This document shows, piece after piece, positions 1 through 7,989 of a stretch of DNA of 31,954 nucleotides. The position numbers and the translations under genes were made by a program. The notes beneath the pieces are model-generated. The model was given only the letters and a program-made list of their open reading frames with translations. It did not search any database and was not told the DNA's origin. Origin of the DNA: CBDCBA01 sp965214125 (GTDB taxonomy: Bacteria > Planctomycetota > Phycisphaerae > Tepidisphaerales > Tepidisphaeraceae). The stretch spans positions 1-31,954 of the forward strand of contig CBDCBA010000023.1 of assembly GCA_965214125.1 (NCBI GenBank), written 5' to 3'. Positions within the stretch are counted from its first letter, which is position 1, and every line of letters starts with the position of its first letter.

Positions 1-145
1 CGTCGTACGGGCTCTCGTGCGTGCTCGCCAGCAGGCACGGCCCCGGCCGGTTCGTGACGGCAGCATTGAAGACGACCGGCCGGCTCGTCAGCCAGAAGGC
101 CTGGTAGCCGGCGTACCAGACGGTGTTGTAGAACAGGTCGCTCAC
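1..145 (-). CDS. Partial lysophospholipid acyltransferase-like protein (N-terminus only)
   Basis: Only the first 48 codons lie in the window; the gene runs off the left edge. It starts at a GTG whose last two bases form the start of the TGA stop of the upstream acyltransferase gene (GTGA overlap), so the two are translationally coupled. The visible part has a hydrophobic, aromatic N-terminus followed by Cys-Leu-Leu-Ala-Ser-Thr-His-Glu-Ser-Pro-Tyr-Asp. This fits the HX4D active-site motif of PlsC/AGPAT-type glycerolipid acyltransferases, which move an acyl chain onto a hydroxyl at the inner membrane. Inference: a second acyltransferase of the pigment/lipid locus, possibly attaching the product to a lipid. 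The FPEG block that would confirm the family is outside the window. Confidence 0.6.
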   Translation of the reverse strand, partial: MSDLFYNTVWYAGYQAFWLTSRPVVFNAAVTNRPGPCLLASTHESPYD

Positions 146-861
146 GGAGGCGCCCCGTTCTCGTCGTGTTCGAGGCAGAAGTGGTCGAGCAGCGCGCGGT
201 AGCCTTCGCGATAGGCGGCTTCCAGGCGTGCGGCGAGGCGGGCGCGGTCGGCGCGGCGGTCGCCGGTCGGCTCGCCGGGCCAGATCGGCTCGCTGAAGTG
301 AATCCGGACGTGCCCGCGACGAAACGGCACGTAGACGCCGACGGTGCTGAGGGCCTCGGCACCGAGGACCACCACCGGCACGATCGGCCGCCGCGTCCGC
401 TGGGCGATCAGGCAGACGCCGCGTTTGATCCGCCCGCCGTGGATGGCGGCCTCGGCGCCCCGCACGCGGCCGCCTTCGGGAAAGAGGCCCACAATGCCGC
501 CCCGTTCGACCTCGCCGATCGCCGTGCGGATCGCGCTGGCGGCCACGCCCTGGCGGTTGACGCGAAACGCCCCGATGCCGCTGAACAGCCAGCGCGGCAC
601 GCGGTAGCGGAAGAACTCGACGCGGCTCATCCAGCGCACGTAGCGCGGCAAGAGCAGCCCGACCACCACCGGCTCGAGGTGGCCCAGGTGCGTGATGGCC
701 AACTGGTAACCGCCGGTCGGCAGGTTCTCGCGACCGATGGCGTCGATGCGCACGCACTGCACTTGCACGAACCGGCACGCCCACCGGGCCACTCGATAGA
801 ACGCGGTCTGGCCGCGCGTCACGCCGGTCGCGCGGTTGGACTGGACGTCACGGCGAAGCAT
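142..861 (-). CDS. 1-acylglycerol-3-phosphate O-acyltransferase family protein (PlsC-like)
   Basis: This 239-residue protein matches the PlsC/LPLAT fold. A His-X4-Glu motif (His58, Glu63; a variant of the usual HX4D) is followed by the Phe-Pro-Glu-Gly block at about residue 127, and a Val-Pro-Val-Val stretch lies further on. Members transfer acyl groups from ACP or CoA to lipid hydroxyls at the inner membrane. I chose ATG 861 because a GGAGG ribosome site (complement of 867-871) sits 5 nt upstream; an in-frame GTG at 873 is the alternative. The gene is divergent from the ACP-dehydratase gene, with about 70 bp between them, and overlaps the next leftward acyltransferase by four bases. Acyltransferases of this sort are regular members of aryl-polyene and flexirubin loci, where they are thought to esterify the polyene; that role here is inference. 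Confidence 0.85.
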   Translation of the reverse strand: MLRRDVQSNRATGVTRGQTAFYRVARWACRFVQVQCVRIDAIGRENLPTGGYQLAITHLGHLEPVVVGLLLPRYVRWMSRVEFFRYRVPRWLFSGIGAFRVNRQGVAASAIRTAIGEVERGGIVGLFPEGGRVRGAEAAIHGGRIKRGVCLIAQRTRRPIVPVVVLGAEALSTVGVYVPFRRGHVRIHFSEPIWPGEPTGDRRADRARLAARLEAAYREGYRALLDHFCLEHDENGAPP

Positions 862-929
862 GAACCCCTCCACGGTAGCCCGCAGGATCGCAACGGCCCG
901 CGAAGGTGCGGCCGCGGGCTGACGCGAAT
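862..929. promoter_or_regulatory. Divergent intergenic region of the pigment-like cluster
   Basis: About 70 bp separate the leftward acyltransferase pair from the rightward nine-gene operon, so both promoters must lie here or overlap the gene starts. I see the ribosome site of the leftward gene but no recognisable -35/-10 pair and no strong dyad. The assignment rests on gene orientation only. Confidence 0.4.
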
Positions 930-1658
930 ATGCTGCCGGACCCCATGGATGCCGCCTCGCCGCTCGACCCCGACCTGCTCGCCCGCATCAAGGACGCCCT
1001 GCGCCGCGACCTGAAGCTGGCGCCCGACGAGCCCATCGCCGACGACATGCCCCTCGTCGGCGGGGAGACCGAGATCGACTCGATCGACGTGCTGCTCATC
1101 ATCGGCACGCTCGAGCAGGAGTTCGGCGTCACCATCCCCGACCGCGACGTCAGCGAGCAGGCCTTCGCCACCGTTGCGACGCTGACGGCGTACGTCCAGG
1201 GACAGCAGGGTGGCGACGCGGCGAGTGGGGCATCGCCCGAATCCGCCGCGGGCGTTGCGGGTTGGCGCGACAGGCTGCCCCACGGCGATGCGTTCCTTTA
1301 CGTCAGCGACGTGCGCGAGCTTGTTCCCGGCGAACGTTGCGTCGGCGTCTGGCGGGTGACGGGGGAGGAGCCCTTCCTACGCGGGCACTTCCCCGGCAGC
1401 CCGCTTGTGCCGGGCGTGCTGGTGACGGAGGCGCTGGCGCAGGTGGCCGGGTTGGCGTCGGCACGCGCGGGGGAGGCGGGCGGCGTGCTGGCGAGCGTGG
1501 AGATCAAGTTCCTCGCCCCCGTTCCGCCGCCGGTCGACATCGAGCTGACGGCCTCCGTCCGCAGCACGGCCGAGCACCTGCGCCTGTGCGACGTCTCGGC
1601 CAGCGTCGACGGCAAACCCGTCGCGTCGGGAACCATCGCCTTGGCCCTGACGAAATAG
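930..1658 (+). CDS. Fused acyl carrier protein / FabZ-like 3-hydroxyacyl-ACP dehydratase
   Basis: The N-terminal 85 residues or so are an acyl carrier protein, with the phosphopantetheine attachment site Asp-Ser-Ile-Asp (Ser51). A short Gly/Ala/Ser-rich linker follows, then a hotdog-fold dehydratase of the FabZ type (about residues 112-242). It has the Leu-Pro-His-Gly opening, Gly-His-Phe-Pro-Gly with catalytic His153, and Glu167 in Thr-Glu-Ala-Leu-Ala-Gln; the 14-residue spacing is normal for FabZ. In aryl-polyene synthesis the ACP carries the chain and a FabZ-like dehydratase makes each double bond, but the two are normally separate proteins. The start is uncertain: GTG 906, ATG 930 and ATG 945 are all in frame and none has a clear ribosome site; all keep the domain intact. 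It is the first gene of the rightward operon. Confidence 0.88.
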   Translation: MLPDPMDAASPLDPDLLARIKDALRRDLKLAPDEPIADDMPLVGGETEIDSIDVLLIIGTLEQEFGVTIPDRDVSEQAFATVATLTAYVQGQQGGDAASGASPESAAGVAGWRDRLPHGDAFLYVSDVRELVPGERCVGVWRVTGEEPFLRGHFPGSPLVPGVLVTEALAQVAGLASARAGEAGGVLASVEIKFLAPVPPPVDIELTASVRSTAEHLRLCDVSASVDGKPVASGTIALALTK

Positions 1659-1680
1659 CGGGCGCCCTGTCTTGCCTCTC

Positions 1681-2352
1681 ATGCCGCTGCTCCCGCTCAT
1701 CCTCGCGCTCCTGTTCGCCCCCGCGACCCAGCCGGCGCTCGACGCGCGGCTGGAAGCGATCGACGCCCGCACGGCTGCGATCGCCGATCTGACGGCATCG
1801 TTCGTCCAGGAGAAGCAGTCGCCGCTGCTGCGCGACCCGCTCGTCACGCGCGGCACGCTGAAGGCCCGGTCCGCGGCGATGTTGTGGGACACGGCCGGGC
1901 CGTCGCCGACGCGCATGAGCGTGGACGCGGATCGCCTGCGAATCCTCTACGTCGAGCAGAACGTGCTGGAGGAATATCCGGTGCGCGGCAACGTTGCCGC
2001 CATGACGGCCTCGCCCCTGCCGCGGTTGGCGGCGCTGCGCGAGTCGTTTGCGATCGAGGCCGACCATGGCGATGGCTTGCCCGCTCCCGGCGGCGCGGCC
2101 GACACGCTGGCGCTGCGCCTGACGCCCGCGAACGACGAGATGCGCGAGCACGTCGACACCGTCCGCGTGCTGCTCGACGCGGCGCGTGGCGTGGTGCTGG
2201 TCTTCGAGATCACCGACCCCGACGGCGAGGTCACGACGATGCGCTTCGGCGACATCCAGACCAACGTCGGCCTGAGCGACGCGGACCTGCGGATGGACGT
2301 CCCCGCCGACGCCGAGGTCGTGCGGCCGCTGGGAGGCGGCGACCTCCGATGA
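1681..2352 (+). CDS. LolA-like outer-membrane lipoprotein carrier protein
   Basis: A 223-residue protein beginning with a hydrophobic signal-like segment (Met-Pro-Leu-Leu-Pro-Leu-Ile-Leu-Ala-Leu-Leu-Phe) and then a helix plus the Leu-Thr-Ala-Ser-Phe-Val-Gln-Glu-Lys segment typical of LolA-fold proteins. The rest alternates strand-like stretches such as 'Arg-Gly-Thr-Leu-Lys-Ala-Arg'. LolA carries hydrophobic lipoprotein anchors across the periplasm. LolA-like genes recur in aryl-polyene clusters and are thought to ferry the lipid-linked polyene to the outer membrane. ATG 1681 is preferred over an in-frame TTG at 1672. The gene begins 22 nt after the ACP-dehydratase stop and ends in an ATGA overlap with the next gene. 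Function as a pigment-lipid carrier is inferred from context. Confidence 0.78.
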   Translation: MPLLPLILALLFAPATQPALDARLEAIDARTAAIADLTASFVQEKQSPLLRDPLVTRGTLKARSAAMLWDTAGPSPTRMSVDADRLRILYVEQNVLEEYPVRGNVAAMTASPLPRLAALRESFAIEADHGDGLPAPGGAADTLALRLTPANDEMREHVDTVRVLLDAARGVVLVFEITDPDGEVTTMRFGDIQTNVGLSDADLRMDVPADAEVVRPLGGGDLR

Positions 2353-3344
2353 CGGCGACGGCCACCTCCGCACCTTCGCCGTTGGCGTCGTCGCGGGCGG
2401 CGGAGGCGTCGCACGGCCCCGACCGCCACCCGTGGGGCGTGGTCGTGCTGCTGCGGGCCTTCTTCTGGACCGCCCGCCACGCCCGCTGGGTGCCGTGGGT
2501 GATGCGCCAGCCGGCCATCTGGGGATCGGTCTGGGTCAGCGGCGCGATCCGCGCCGGGACGTTCGCCAACTTCCGCGGAATCTTCGGGCACACGCCGACC
2601 CGCCGCGAGGGGCGGCGATTCGCGCGGGCGGTTGTGGCGCGGTTCTACGACTTCGTCGTCGACGTCGGGCGCGGCCAGGACGTCGAGCAGTGGCGCGAGC
2701 GCGTGGCCGACGTCTACGGGCAGCCGGCGTTTCTTGCCGCTCGCGGGGGAGGTCGCGGGGCGATGATGGTCACGCTGCACATGGGCTCGTTCGAGGCCGG
2801 CCTCGCGGCGCTGCGTGACGTGGAGCCCGACGTGAGCGTGGTCTTCCTGCGCGACCGTTTCGCCGATTTTGAAACCAGCCGCCGGCGCCTCCGATCCGCG
2901 CTGGGCGTGCGCGAGCTCGCCCTCGACGATGGCATGGCGTCGCTGGCGAAGATTCCCGCCGCGCTGCGGCGCAACGGCGTGGTCGTGATGCAGGGCGATC
3001 GGGCGTATCCCGGTCAAAAGAGTCAGGTCGTGCCGTTTTTACATGGCCGCCTGCGCCTGCCGCTGGGGCCGGTCCGCATCGCACGCATGTGCGGCAGCCC
3101 GATTGTGCCGGTCGCGAGCGTGCGCCGGCCTGACGGGCGGTTCGACGTCCACCTGGGCGAGCCGATTGACCCGGCGGCCCTGGGAGAACACGATTCGCCG
3201 CCCGGCGGTACGGATGAAATCGACCCGATTGTGTCGCGGATCGCCGGCGCGTTCGAACACCTTGTCGCGGCCCACCCGACGCAGTGGCTCGCGTTGCGGC
3301 CCGCGTTTGTCGAAGCCGAGGAGCCCGAGTCCGCCGATGCCTGA
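2349..3344 (+). CDS. LpxL/HtrB-like lysophospholipid/lipid A acyltransferase family protein
   Basis: The 331-residue protein resembles the LpxL/HtrB (lipid A acyltransferase) family. It has a hydrophobic region near residues 29-65, the His-X4-Glu motif (Thr-Leu-His-Met-Gly-Ser-Phe-Glu; His144, Glu149), and the downstream Gln-Gly-Asp-Arg segment (Asp217-Arg218) characteristic of the family. Family members transfer an acyl chain from acyl-ACP to a lipid acceptor on the cytoplasmic face of the inner membrane. The ATG overlaps the LolA-like stop (ATGA), and the 3' end overlaps the ketosynthase start by 8 nt, so it belongs to the operon. In aryl-polyene loci such enzymes are candidates for attaching the finished polyene to its lipid. 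It could alternatively serve lipid A synthesis, but the context favours the cluster. Confidence 0.85.
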   Translation: MTATATSAPSPLASSRAAEASHGPDRHPWGVVVLLRAFFWTARHARWVPWVMRQPAIWGSVWVSGAIRAGTFANFRGIFGHTPTRREGRRFARAVVARFYDFVVDVGRGQDVEQWRERVADVYGQPAFLAARGGGRGAMMVTLHMGSFEAGLAALRDVEPDVSVVFLRDRFADFETSRRRLRSALGVRELALDDGMASLAKIPAALRRNGVVVMQGDRAYPGQKSQVVPFLHGRLRLPLGPVRIARMCGSPIVPVASVRRPDGRFDVHLGEPIDPAALGEHDSPPGGTDEIDPIVSRIAGAFEHLVAAHPTQWLALRPAFVEAEEPESADA

Positions 3345-5697
3345 CGTTGTGCCCGCCGTGCCCCCTTCAACCCTGACCGACCGCCGCGCCGCCATCACCG
3401 GGGCGGGCCTGGCCACGTGTCACGGCGTCGACGTCGCGTCGACGTGGCGCGCGATTCTTGCCGGCCGCGACGGGTTCGGGCCGATGGCGTCGATGGAGAG
3501 CGACCTACCGCCCGGCAGCGACGGCGCCGAGTGCCCGCCCCTGCCGGACGCCTTCCGCCCCGACCTGCCGCGCGAGGCCCGCTACCTGCGCTGGACGATC
3601 GACGCCGCCCTCGCCGACGCCGGAATCGCGGAGACGCTGCCCGTCGAGCCGGGCCGGGCGTGCGTGATTTTGGGAACCACGCTGCACGGCATGCGGGCCG
3701 GCGGGCGGTTCCTGCGCGATGATGACCCGCGGCATCTCGACAGCTTCCTCGCCGGCGACGTGCTTCGCCTCGCGACCGATGGCCTGCCGCTGCGCGGGAT
3801 GGCGGCCACAACCTGCTCGGCCTGCTCGTCGAGCCTGGGCAGCGTCGCGCTGGCGGCCACGCTGCTGAACACGGGCGAGGCCGACCTGGTCGTCGCCGGC
3901 GGGTACGACACGATCAGCGAGTACGTCTGGGGCGGGTTCAACGCCTTGCGTCTCGTCGCAAACGGTCCGCCGCGGCCGTTCTGCAAGGATCGGCCGGGCA
4001 TGAAGCTTGGCGAGGGGTACGGCATCGTCGTGCTCGAGCGTGTCGCCGACGCCGAGCGGCGTGGGGCCAGGCCGCTGGCGATTGTCAGCGGGTGGGGCGA
4101 GTCGAGCGACGCCTTTCACCTCACCCGGCCGCACCCCGAGGGCGAGGGGGCCGCCCGCGCGATGGCCGCGGCGCTGGAGTCGGCGAACCTCGACCCGGCT
4201 CAAATCGGTCTCGCCGCCGCCCACGCGACGGGCACGCCCGACAACGATCTCGCCGAGTTCGCCGCCTTGTCGCGCACCTTCGGCGAGGGGCTGGGCGAGG
4301 TGCCGGTCGTCGCCTTCAAGAGCCACCTCGGCCACACGCTCGGCGGGGCGGGGGCGGTCGAGATGATCCTCGCCGCCTGCGCCTTGCGCGACGGCGTGGT
4401 GCCGACCACCGCACGCGTCGCACCCGACGAGGTCGAGTTCGACGGCCTGAACCTGCCGACCGGCAAGCCGCGCCGGGCGGCGCTTCGCCACGCGATCAGC
4501 ACGTCGCTCGGCTTCGGCGGGGCGAACACGAGCGTCGTCCTCAGCCGGCCGGATGCTCCTTCAGCTTGGAAGGCTCACGCTCGTCAGGAGGTCGTCCTTA
4601 CCGGCGTCGGCGCGATCGTGCCGGGGGCCGTCGGCATCGACGCCGTCCTCGATCGCCTCGACAATGAGCCGCCGGCGGAGTCGTTGCCGCTCGACGAGGC
4701 GTTGCTCGACGGCCTGATCGATGCCCGCAAGACGCGGCGGATGAGCCCGTACGTCAAGCTCACCCTCGCCGTCGCCCGCCTGGCGCTTGAACAGGCGGGC
4801 CTGCTCGACGACGCCGATCGCCTCGCGTCGACGGCGGCCATCCTCGGTTCGACGCACGGCTCGCCGGGCTACTGCGCCGACTACTACGCCAAGATCGTCG
4901 CCGTCGGCGTGCGGCTGGCGAACCCGATGCTGTTCGCCGAGGGCGTCCCCAACGCCGCCTCGGCGCAGCTCAGCCTGGCCTTCGGCCTGGGCGGGGCGTG
5001 CCAGACGATCATCGGCACGCGCACGAGCGGCCTCGACGCCCTGCGCCTCGCGGCGCTGCGCGTGCGCGAGGGGCGCGTCGACCGCGTCGTCGTCGCCGCG
5101 GCCGAGGAGACGCACCCGTCGCTCGACCGCGCCTATCGGACCTTCGGCCACCAGCGTGACGGCGACGCCGCCGGCTTCGTGCCGTCGGCTGGCGCGGCGT
5201 GCCTGATCGTCGAGTCGCGCCGATCCGCGGAAGTGCGCGGCGCGACGGTGCTCGCCACGCTGGGCACGTTCGCGTCGTTTAATGCCGGCGCGGACGGCTT
5301 GGCGGAGTCGTTGGGCCGCCTGCGGGGAACGTTGCCTGACGTGCCGGCCATCGGCAGCGCGAACGGGTCGACGACGGACGCGGCCGAGCGGGCGGCGTTC
5401 GGCGCGGCGCCGTCGCTGGCGCACCGCCTGGGTGAACTCTTCGCGGCAGGCCCGCTTCTGGGCGTCGCGATCGTGGCGACGGGCGGGGCCGGCAGGCTTG
5501 CAAGTCGTTGCCGGGTTAGGCATGCTGCCGCTGGCCCGGCGGACAACGCCGCCACGCATGCAGGTCCGGGAATGCAGTCGATGGAGATGGCGGACGACTT
5601 GGCCGTCGTCTGCACCGACCGGGCCGGGCCGGTCGCCGGGGCAACGCTTCGCGTCGAGCGATCGGCGGGAGGCGAGGGGCGTACGCAAAGGCTGTAG
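3337..5697 (+). CDS. Fused beta-ketoacyl-ACP synthase and chain-length-factor-like protein
   Basis: 786 residues, about twice the size of a normal ketosynthase, made of two thiolase-fold halves. Half 1 (about 12-410) has an intact active site: Cys163 in Ser-Ala-Cys-Ser-Ser, His296 in Ala-His-Ala-Thr-Gly-Thr-Pro, and Lys328/His333 in Phe-Lys-Ser-His-Leu-Gly-His. Half 2 (about 420-770) keeps the fold signatures (Val-Pro-Asn-Ala-Ala-Ser-Ala-Gln-Leu-Ser and Thr-Ser-Gly-Leu-Asp-Ala-Leu). The nucleophile position is Arg562 and the first His is Asn676, so it cannot condense. That matches a chain-length factor, the inactive partner that sets chain length in aryl-polyene and type II polyketide synthases. 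The start at 3337 overlaps the previous gene by 8 nt and gives a canonical N-terminus just before Ala-Ile-Thr-Gly-Ala-Gly. Confidence 0.9.
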   Translation: MPDVVPAVPPSTLTDRRAAITGAGLATCHGVDVASTWRAILAGRDGFGPMASMESDLPPGSDGAECPPLPDAFRPDLPREARYLRWTIDAALADAGIAETLPVEPGRACVILGTTLHGMRAGGRFLRDDDPRHLDSFLAGDVLRLATDGLPLRGMAATTCSACSSSLGSVALAATLLNTGEADLVVAGGYDTISEYVWGGFNALRLVANGPPRPFCKDRPGMKLGEGYGIVVLERVADAERRGARPLAIVSGWGESSDAFHLTRPHPEGEGAARAMAAALESANLDPAQIGLAAAHATGTPDNDLAEFAALSRTFGEGLGEVPVVAFKSHLGHTLGGAGAVEMILAACALRDGVVPTTARVAPDEVEFDGLNLPTGKPRRAALRHAISTSLGFGGANTSVVLSRPDAPSAWKAHARQEVVLTGVGAIVPGAVGIDAVLDRLDNEPPAESLPLDEALLDGLIDARKTRRMSPYVKLTLAVARLALEQAGLLDDADRLASTAAILGSTHGSPGYCADYYAKIVAVGVRLANPMLFAEGVPNAASAQLSLAFGLGGACQTIIGTRTSGLDALRLAALRVREGRVDRVVVAAAEETHPSLDRAYRTFGHQRDGDAAGFVPSAGAACLIVESRRSAEVRGATVLATLGTFASFNAGADGLAESLGRLRGTLPDVPAIGSANGSTTDAAERAAFGAAPSLAHRLGELFAAGPLLGVAIVATGGAGRLASRCRVRHAAAGPADNAATHAGPGMQSMEMADDLAVVCTDRAGPVAGATLRVERSAGGEGRTQRL

Positions 5698-5707
5698 ACG
5701 AACTGCG

Positions 5708-6676
5708 ATGACGGGATCGACGACATCCACCCCACCCCTCAAGCCGTTCACGCCGCGGACGATGCCGCCGCGCCGCGACCCGGCGCTGCACGCGCCCGCC
5801 TGGACGCGCGAGTGGCTTGGCGACCGCGTGGATCGCGCGAAGGCCGCGCTCGATCATGATCTGGGCGAGGTGGTTGTCCGGCGCGGCGAGCGGGCGACAC
5901 TTGTCACCGTGCGCGTGGACGACGCCCGCTCCCTCGACGCCCACACCATGCGCGGCGCGACGGCAACGCTCTACCGCCGTCTGTTCGCCGAGGCGGAGCA
6001 GAGGGGACGGCAGATCGTTCGCGTCTGGAACCACATCCCCGGCATTCACGACGCGCTTGGTGAGGAGCGGGACCGCTACCGCGTCTTCAACGCCGGCCGC
6101 TTCGAAGCCCTGTGCGACCTGTTCGGCGGGCGCGACGGGCTTGCCAGGCGAACGCCCACGGCCTCGGGGGTCGGCCACGCGGGGCGCGACCTCGTCGTCC
6201 ACGCCCTTGCGACGGACGTTGCCGGCCGGCCGGTCGAGAATCCGGCGCAGGTGCCGGCGTACGAGTATTCGCGTCGCTACGGCAAGCTGCCGCCGTGCTT
6301 TGCACGGGCGACCGTGGTCGATGTCGATCGGCCGATGGTGCTCGTCGCCGGCACGGCCGCCATCAGCGGCGAGGACAGCCGCCACCCCGGCGACCTCGAC
6401 CGGCAGATCGCGCTCACGCTCGACAACCTGCGCCGCCTGCTCACCGCGGCGGGCGTCGGCGGCTGCGAGCCGCTCGACCGCTTTCGCCACGTGCGCGTCT
6501 ACGTGCCGCGCCGCGAGGATTTGCCGACCGTCGAGGCGGCGGTGGCGGATCACTTTGCCGGCTGCGGGCGGGCGCAGTGCCTGGTAGCCGACTTGTGCCG
6601 GCCCGAACTTCTCGTAGAAATCGAGGGCGTCGCCGATTGTGGCGTAGCCGATCCGAAGACCGGGGCATCCTTATGA
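5708..6676 (+). CDS. Chorismatase family protein (XanB2/Hyg5/FkbO-like), probable 3-hydroxybenzoate synthase
   Basis: A 322-residue protein with the chorismatase signatures: a Tyr-Ser-Arg-Arg-Tyr-Gly-Lys-Leu-Pro-Pro-Cys-Phe-Ala-Arg-Ala block, Gly-Thr-Ala-Ala-Ile-Ser-Gly-Glu, and a C-terminal Asp-Leu-Cys-Arg-Pro-Glu-Leu-Leu-Val-Glu-Ile-Glu-Gly segment in the RidA-like fold. Family members hydrolyse chorismate. XanB2 makes 3- and 4-hydroxybenzoate for xanthomonadin and ubiquinone, and Hyg5 makes 3-hydroxybenzoate. Cys297 and Glu304 are seven residues apart, as I recall for Cys327/Glu334 of Hyg5; this favours hydroxybenzoate over the dihydrodiol made by FkbO. The gene starts 10 nt after the ketosynthase stop and ends in an ATGA overlap with the flavoprotein gene. 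It probably supplies the aryl starter. The subfamily call is inference from recalled residues. Confidence 0.85.
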   Translation: MTGSTTSTPPLKPFTPRTMPPRRDPALHAPAWTREWLGDRVDRAKAALDHDLGEVVVRRGERATLVTVRVDDARSLDAHTMRGATATLYRRLFAEAEQRGRQIVRVWNHIPGIHDALGEERDRYRVFNAGRFEALCDLFGGRDGLARRTPTASGVGHAGRDLVVHALATDVAGRPVENPAQVPAYEYSRRYGKLPPCFARATVVDVDRPMVLVAGTAAISGEDSRHPGDLDRQIALTLDNLRRLLTAAGVGGCEPLDRFRHVRVYVPRREDLPTVEAAVADHFAGCGRAQCLVADLCRPELLVEIEGVADCGVADPKTGASL

Positions 6677-7989
6677 CCACCTACGACGTGCTGATTTTTG
6701 GTGGCGGCCCCGGCGGCGCGACGGCCGCGCTGGCCCTCGCCAAGCGTGGGCTGTCGGTCGCGGTGTTGGAGAAGGACAGCCACCCGCGCTTCCACATCGG
6801 CGAGTCGCTGTTGCCGCGCCTGTTGCCGCTGATCGAGGAACTAGGCCTCGCCGACCGCATCGACGGCCTGCCGCACCTAGACAAGTACGGCGCGACCTTC
6901 CAAATGGCCAACGCCGACGAGCCGGCGCGGATGCGCTTCGACGAGTCGTTGCTGCCCGGCACGCCGACGCTCAACGTGGAGCGGGCGTCGTTCGACAAAA
7001 TGCTGCTGGACGCCGCCCGCGAGGCGGGGGCGGAAGTGTTCGAGCAGACGCCGGTCAAGCGAATCGAGCGCCTGGGCGCCGACGGGTGCGAGGTCGTGAC
7101 GCCGGCCGGCCGGTTCGCCGGGCGGATGTGCATCGACGCCAGCGGCCACGGCACGGTGATCGGCCGGCACTTCGATCGCCGCCGCCCCGTGGCCGATGAA
7201 AACCTGCGGCGTGTCGCCTATTTCGAGCACTTCGAGCACGTCGACATGCCCTGCGGCGCCGACACCGGCTCTCCGCTGCTGGTGCTGTGCGACGAGGGTT
7301 GGTTCTGGATGATCGGCATCGACCCGCAGCGCACGAGCATCGGCTTCGTCGCGCGGCCGGGCCTGAACAAGCAGGTGGGCGTGCCCGCGAACGAGATGCT
7401 TCGCTGGGCGATCGACCGGGCGCCGGTGGTCCGCGAGCGCATGGCCGAGGCGGTGGGGCCGGAGACGAACCGCACGCTGGCGGACTTCAGCTACTCGTGC
7501 GCTCCGTTCGCGGGGCCGGGCTACTTCCTTGTCGGCGACGCCGCGTGCTTTCTCGACCCGATCTTCTCGACCGGCGTGACGCTGGCGATGATGAGCGGCA
7601 ACGAGGCCGCCGGCCACGCCGCGGAGTTGCTGGCGGGTCGCGGCAGGGGCAAGCGGGCGATTCGGCAGTACGAGGCGTTCGTCAAAGACAGCACGGCGAT
7701 CTTCTTCAAGCTGATCCGCCGCTACTACGCCCACAGTTTCCGCGAATTGCTGCTTTGCCCCGGCAGCCCGTGGCGGGTGCGCAACGCGATGATCAGCGTG
7801 ATGGCCGGCCAGGTCTTCCCGAAGCCGCCGTGGGCGCTGCGGTGGCGTTTGGCGATGTTCTACGGGTTCGAGCGGCTCCAGCGGCACATGGCGGTCGTGC
7901 CGCGGCACGCGCGGTGGTCGCTGCGCTCGCCCGAGGCCGAGGCGCTGGCCCACTCCACTGAACGGGCGCCGGTGTTGGCCGCGGCGTGA
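6673..7989 (+). CDS. FAD-dependent oxidoreductase of the tryptophan/phenol halogenase family
   Basis: 438 residues with an N-terminal Rossmann FAD site (Gly-Gly-Gly-Pro-Gly-Gly, residues 10-15), Gly-Glu-Ser-Leu-Leu-Pro at 43-48 and the Gly-Asp-Ala-Ala-Cys-Phe-Leu-Asp-Pro-Ile-Phe-Ser-Thr-Gly-Val FAD block, all typical of flavin-dependent halogenases. Lys71 in Asp-Lys-Tyr-Gly-Ala-Thr-Phe sits where halogenases keep their catalytic lysine. The Trp-X-Trp-X-Ile-Pro motif appears as Trp210-Phe-Trp212-Met-Ile-Gly, so only the proline is replaced. Such enzymes occur in xanthomonadin and aryl-polyene/dialkylresorcinol loci. It may halogenate or hydroxylate the aryl head or polyene; motifs suggest the former but the missing Pro leaves doubt. 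ATGA overlap upstream, GTGA overlap downstream. Confidence 0.85.
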   Translation: MTTYDVLIFGGGPGGATAALALAKRGLSVAVLEKDSHPRFHIGESLLPRLLPLIEELGLADRIDGLPHLDKYGATFQMANADEPARMRFDESLLPGTPTLNVERASFDKMLLDAAREAGAEVFEQTPVKRIERLGADGCEVVTPAGRFAGRMCIDASGHGTVIGRHFDRRRPVADENLRRVAYFEHFEHVDMPCGADTGSPLLVLCDEGWFWMIGIDPQRTSIGFVARPGLNKQVGVPANEMLRWAIDRAPVVRERMAEAVGPETNRTLADFSYSCAPFAGPGYFLVGDAACFLDPIFSTGVTLAMMSGNEAAGHAAELLAGRGRGKRAIRQYEAFVKDSTAIFFKLIRRYYAHSFRELLLCPGSPWRVRNAMISVMAGQVFPKPPWALRWRLAMFYGFERLQRHMAVVPRHARWSLRSPEAEALAHSTERAPVLAAA

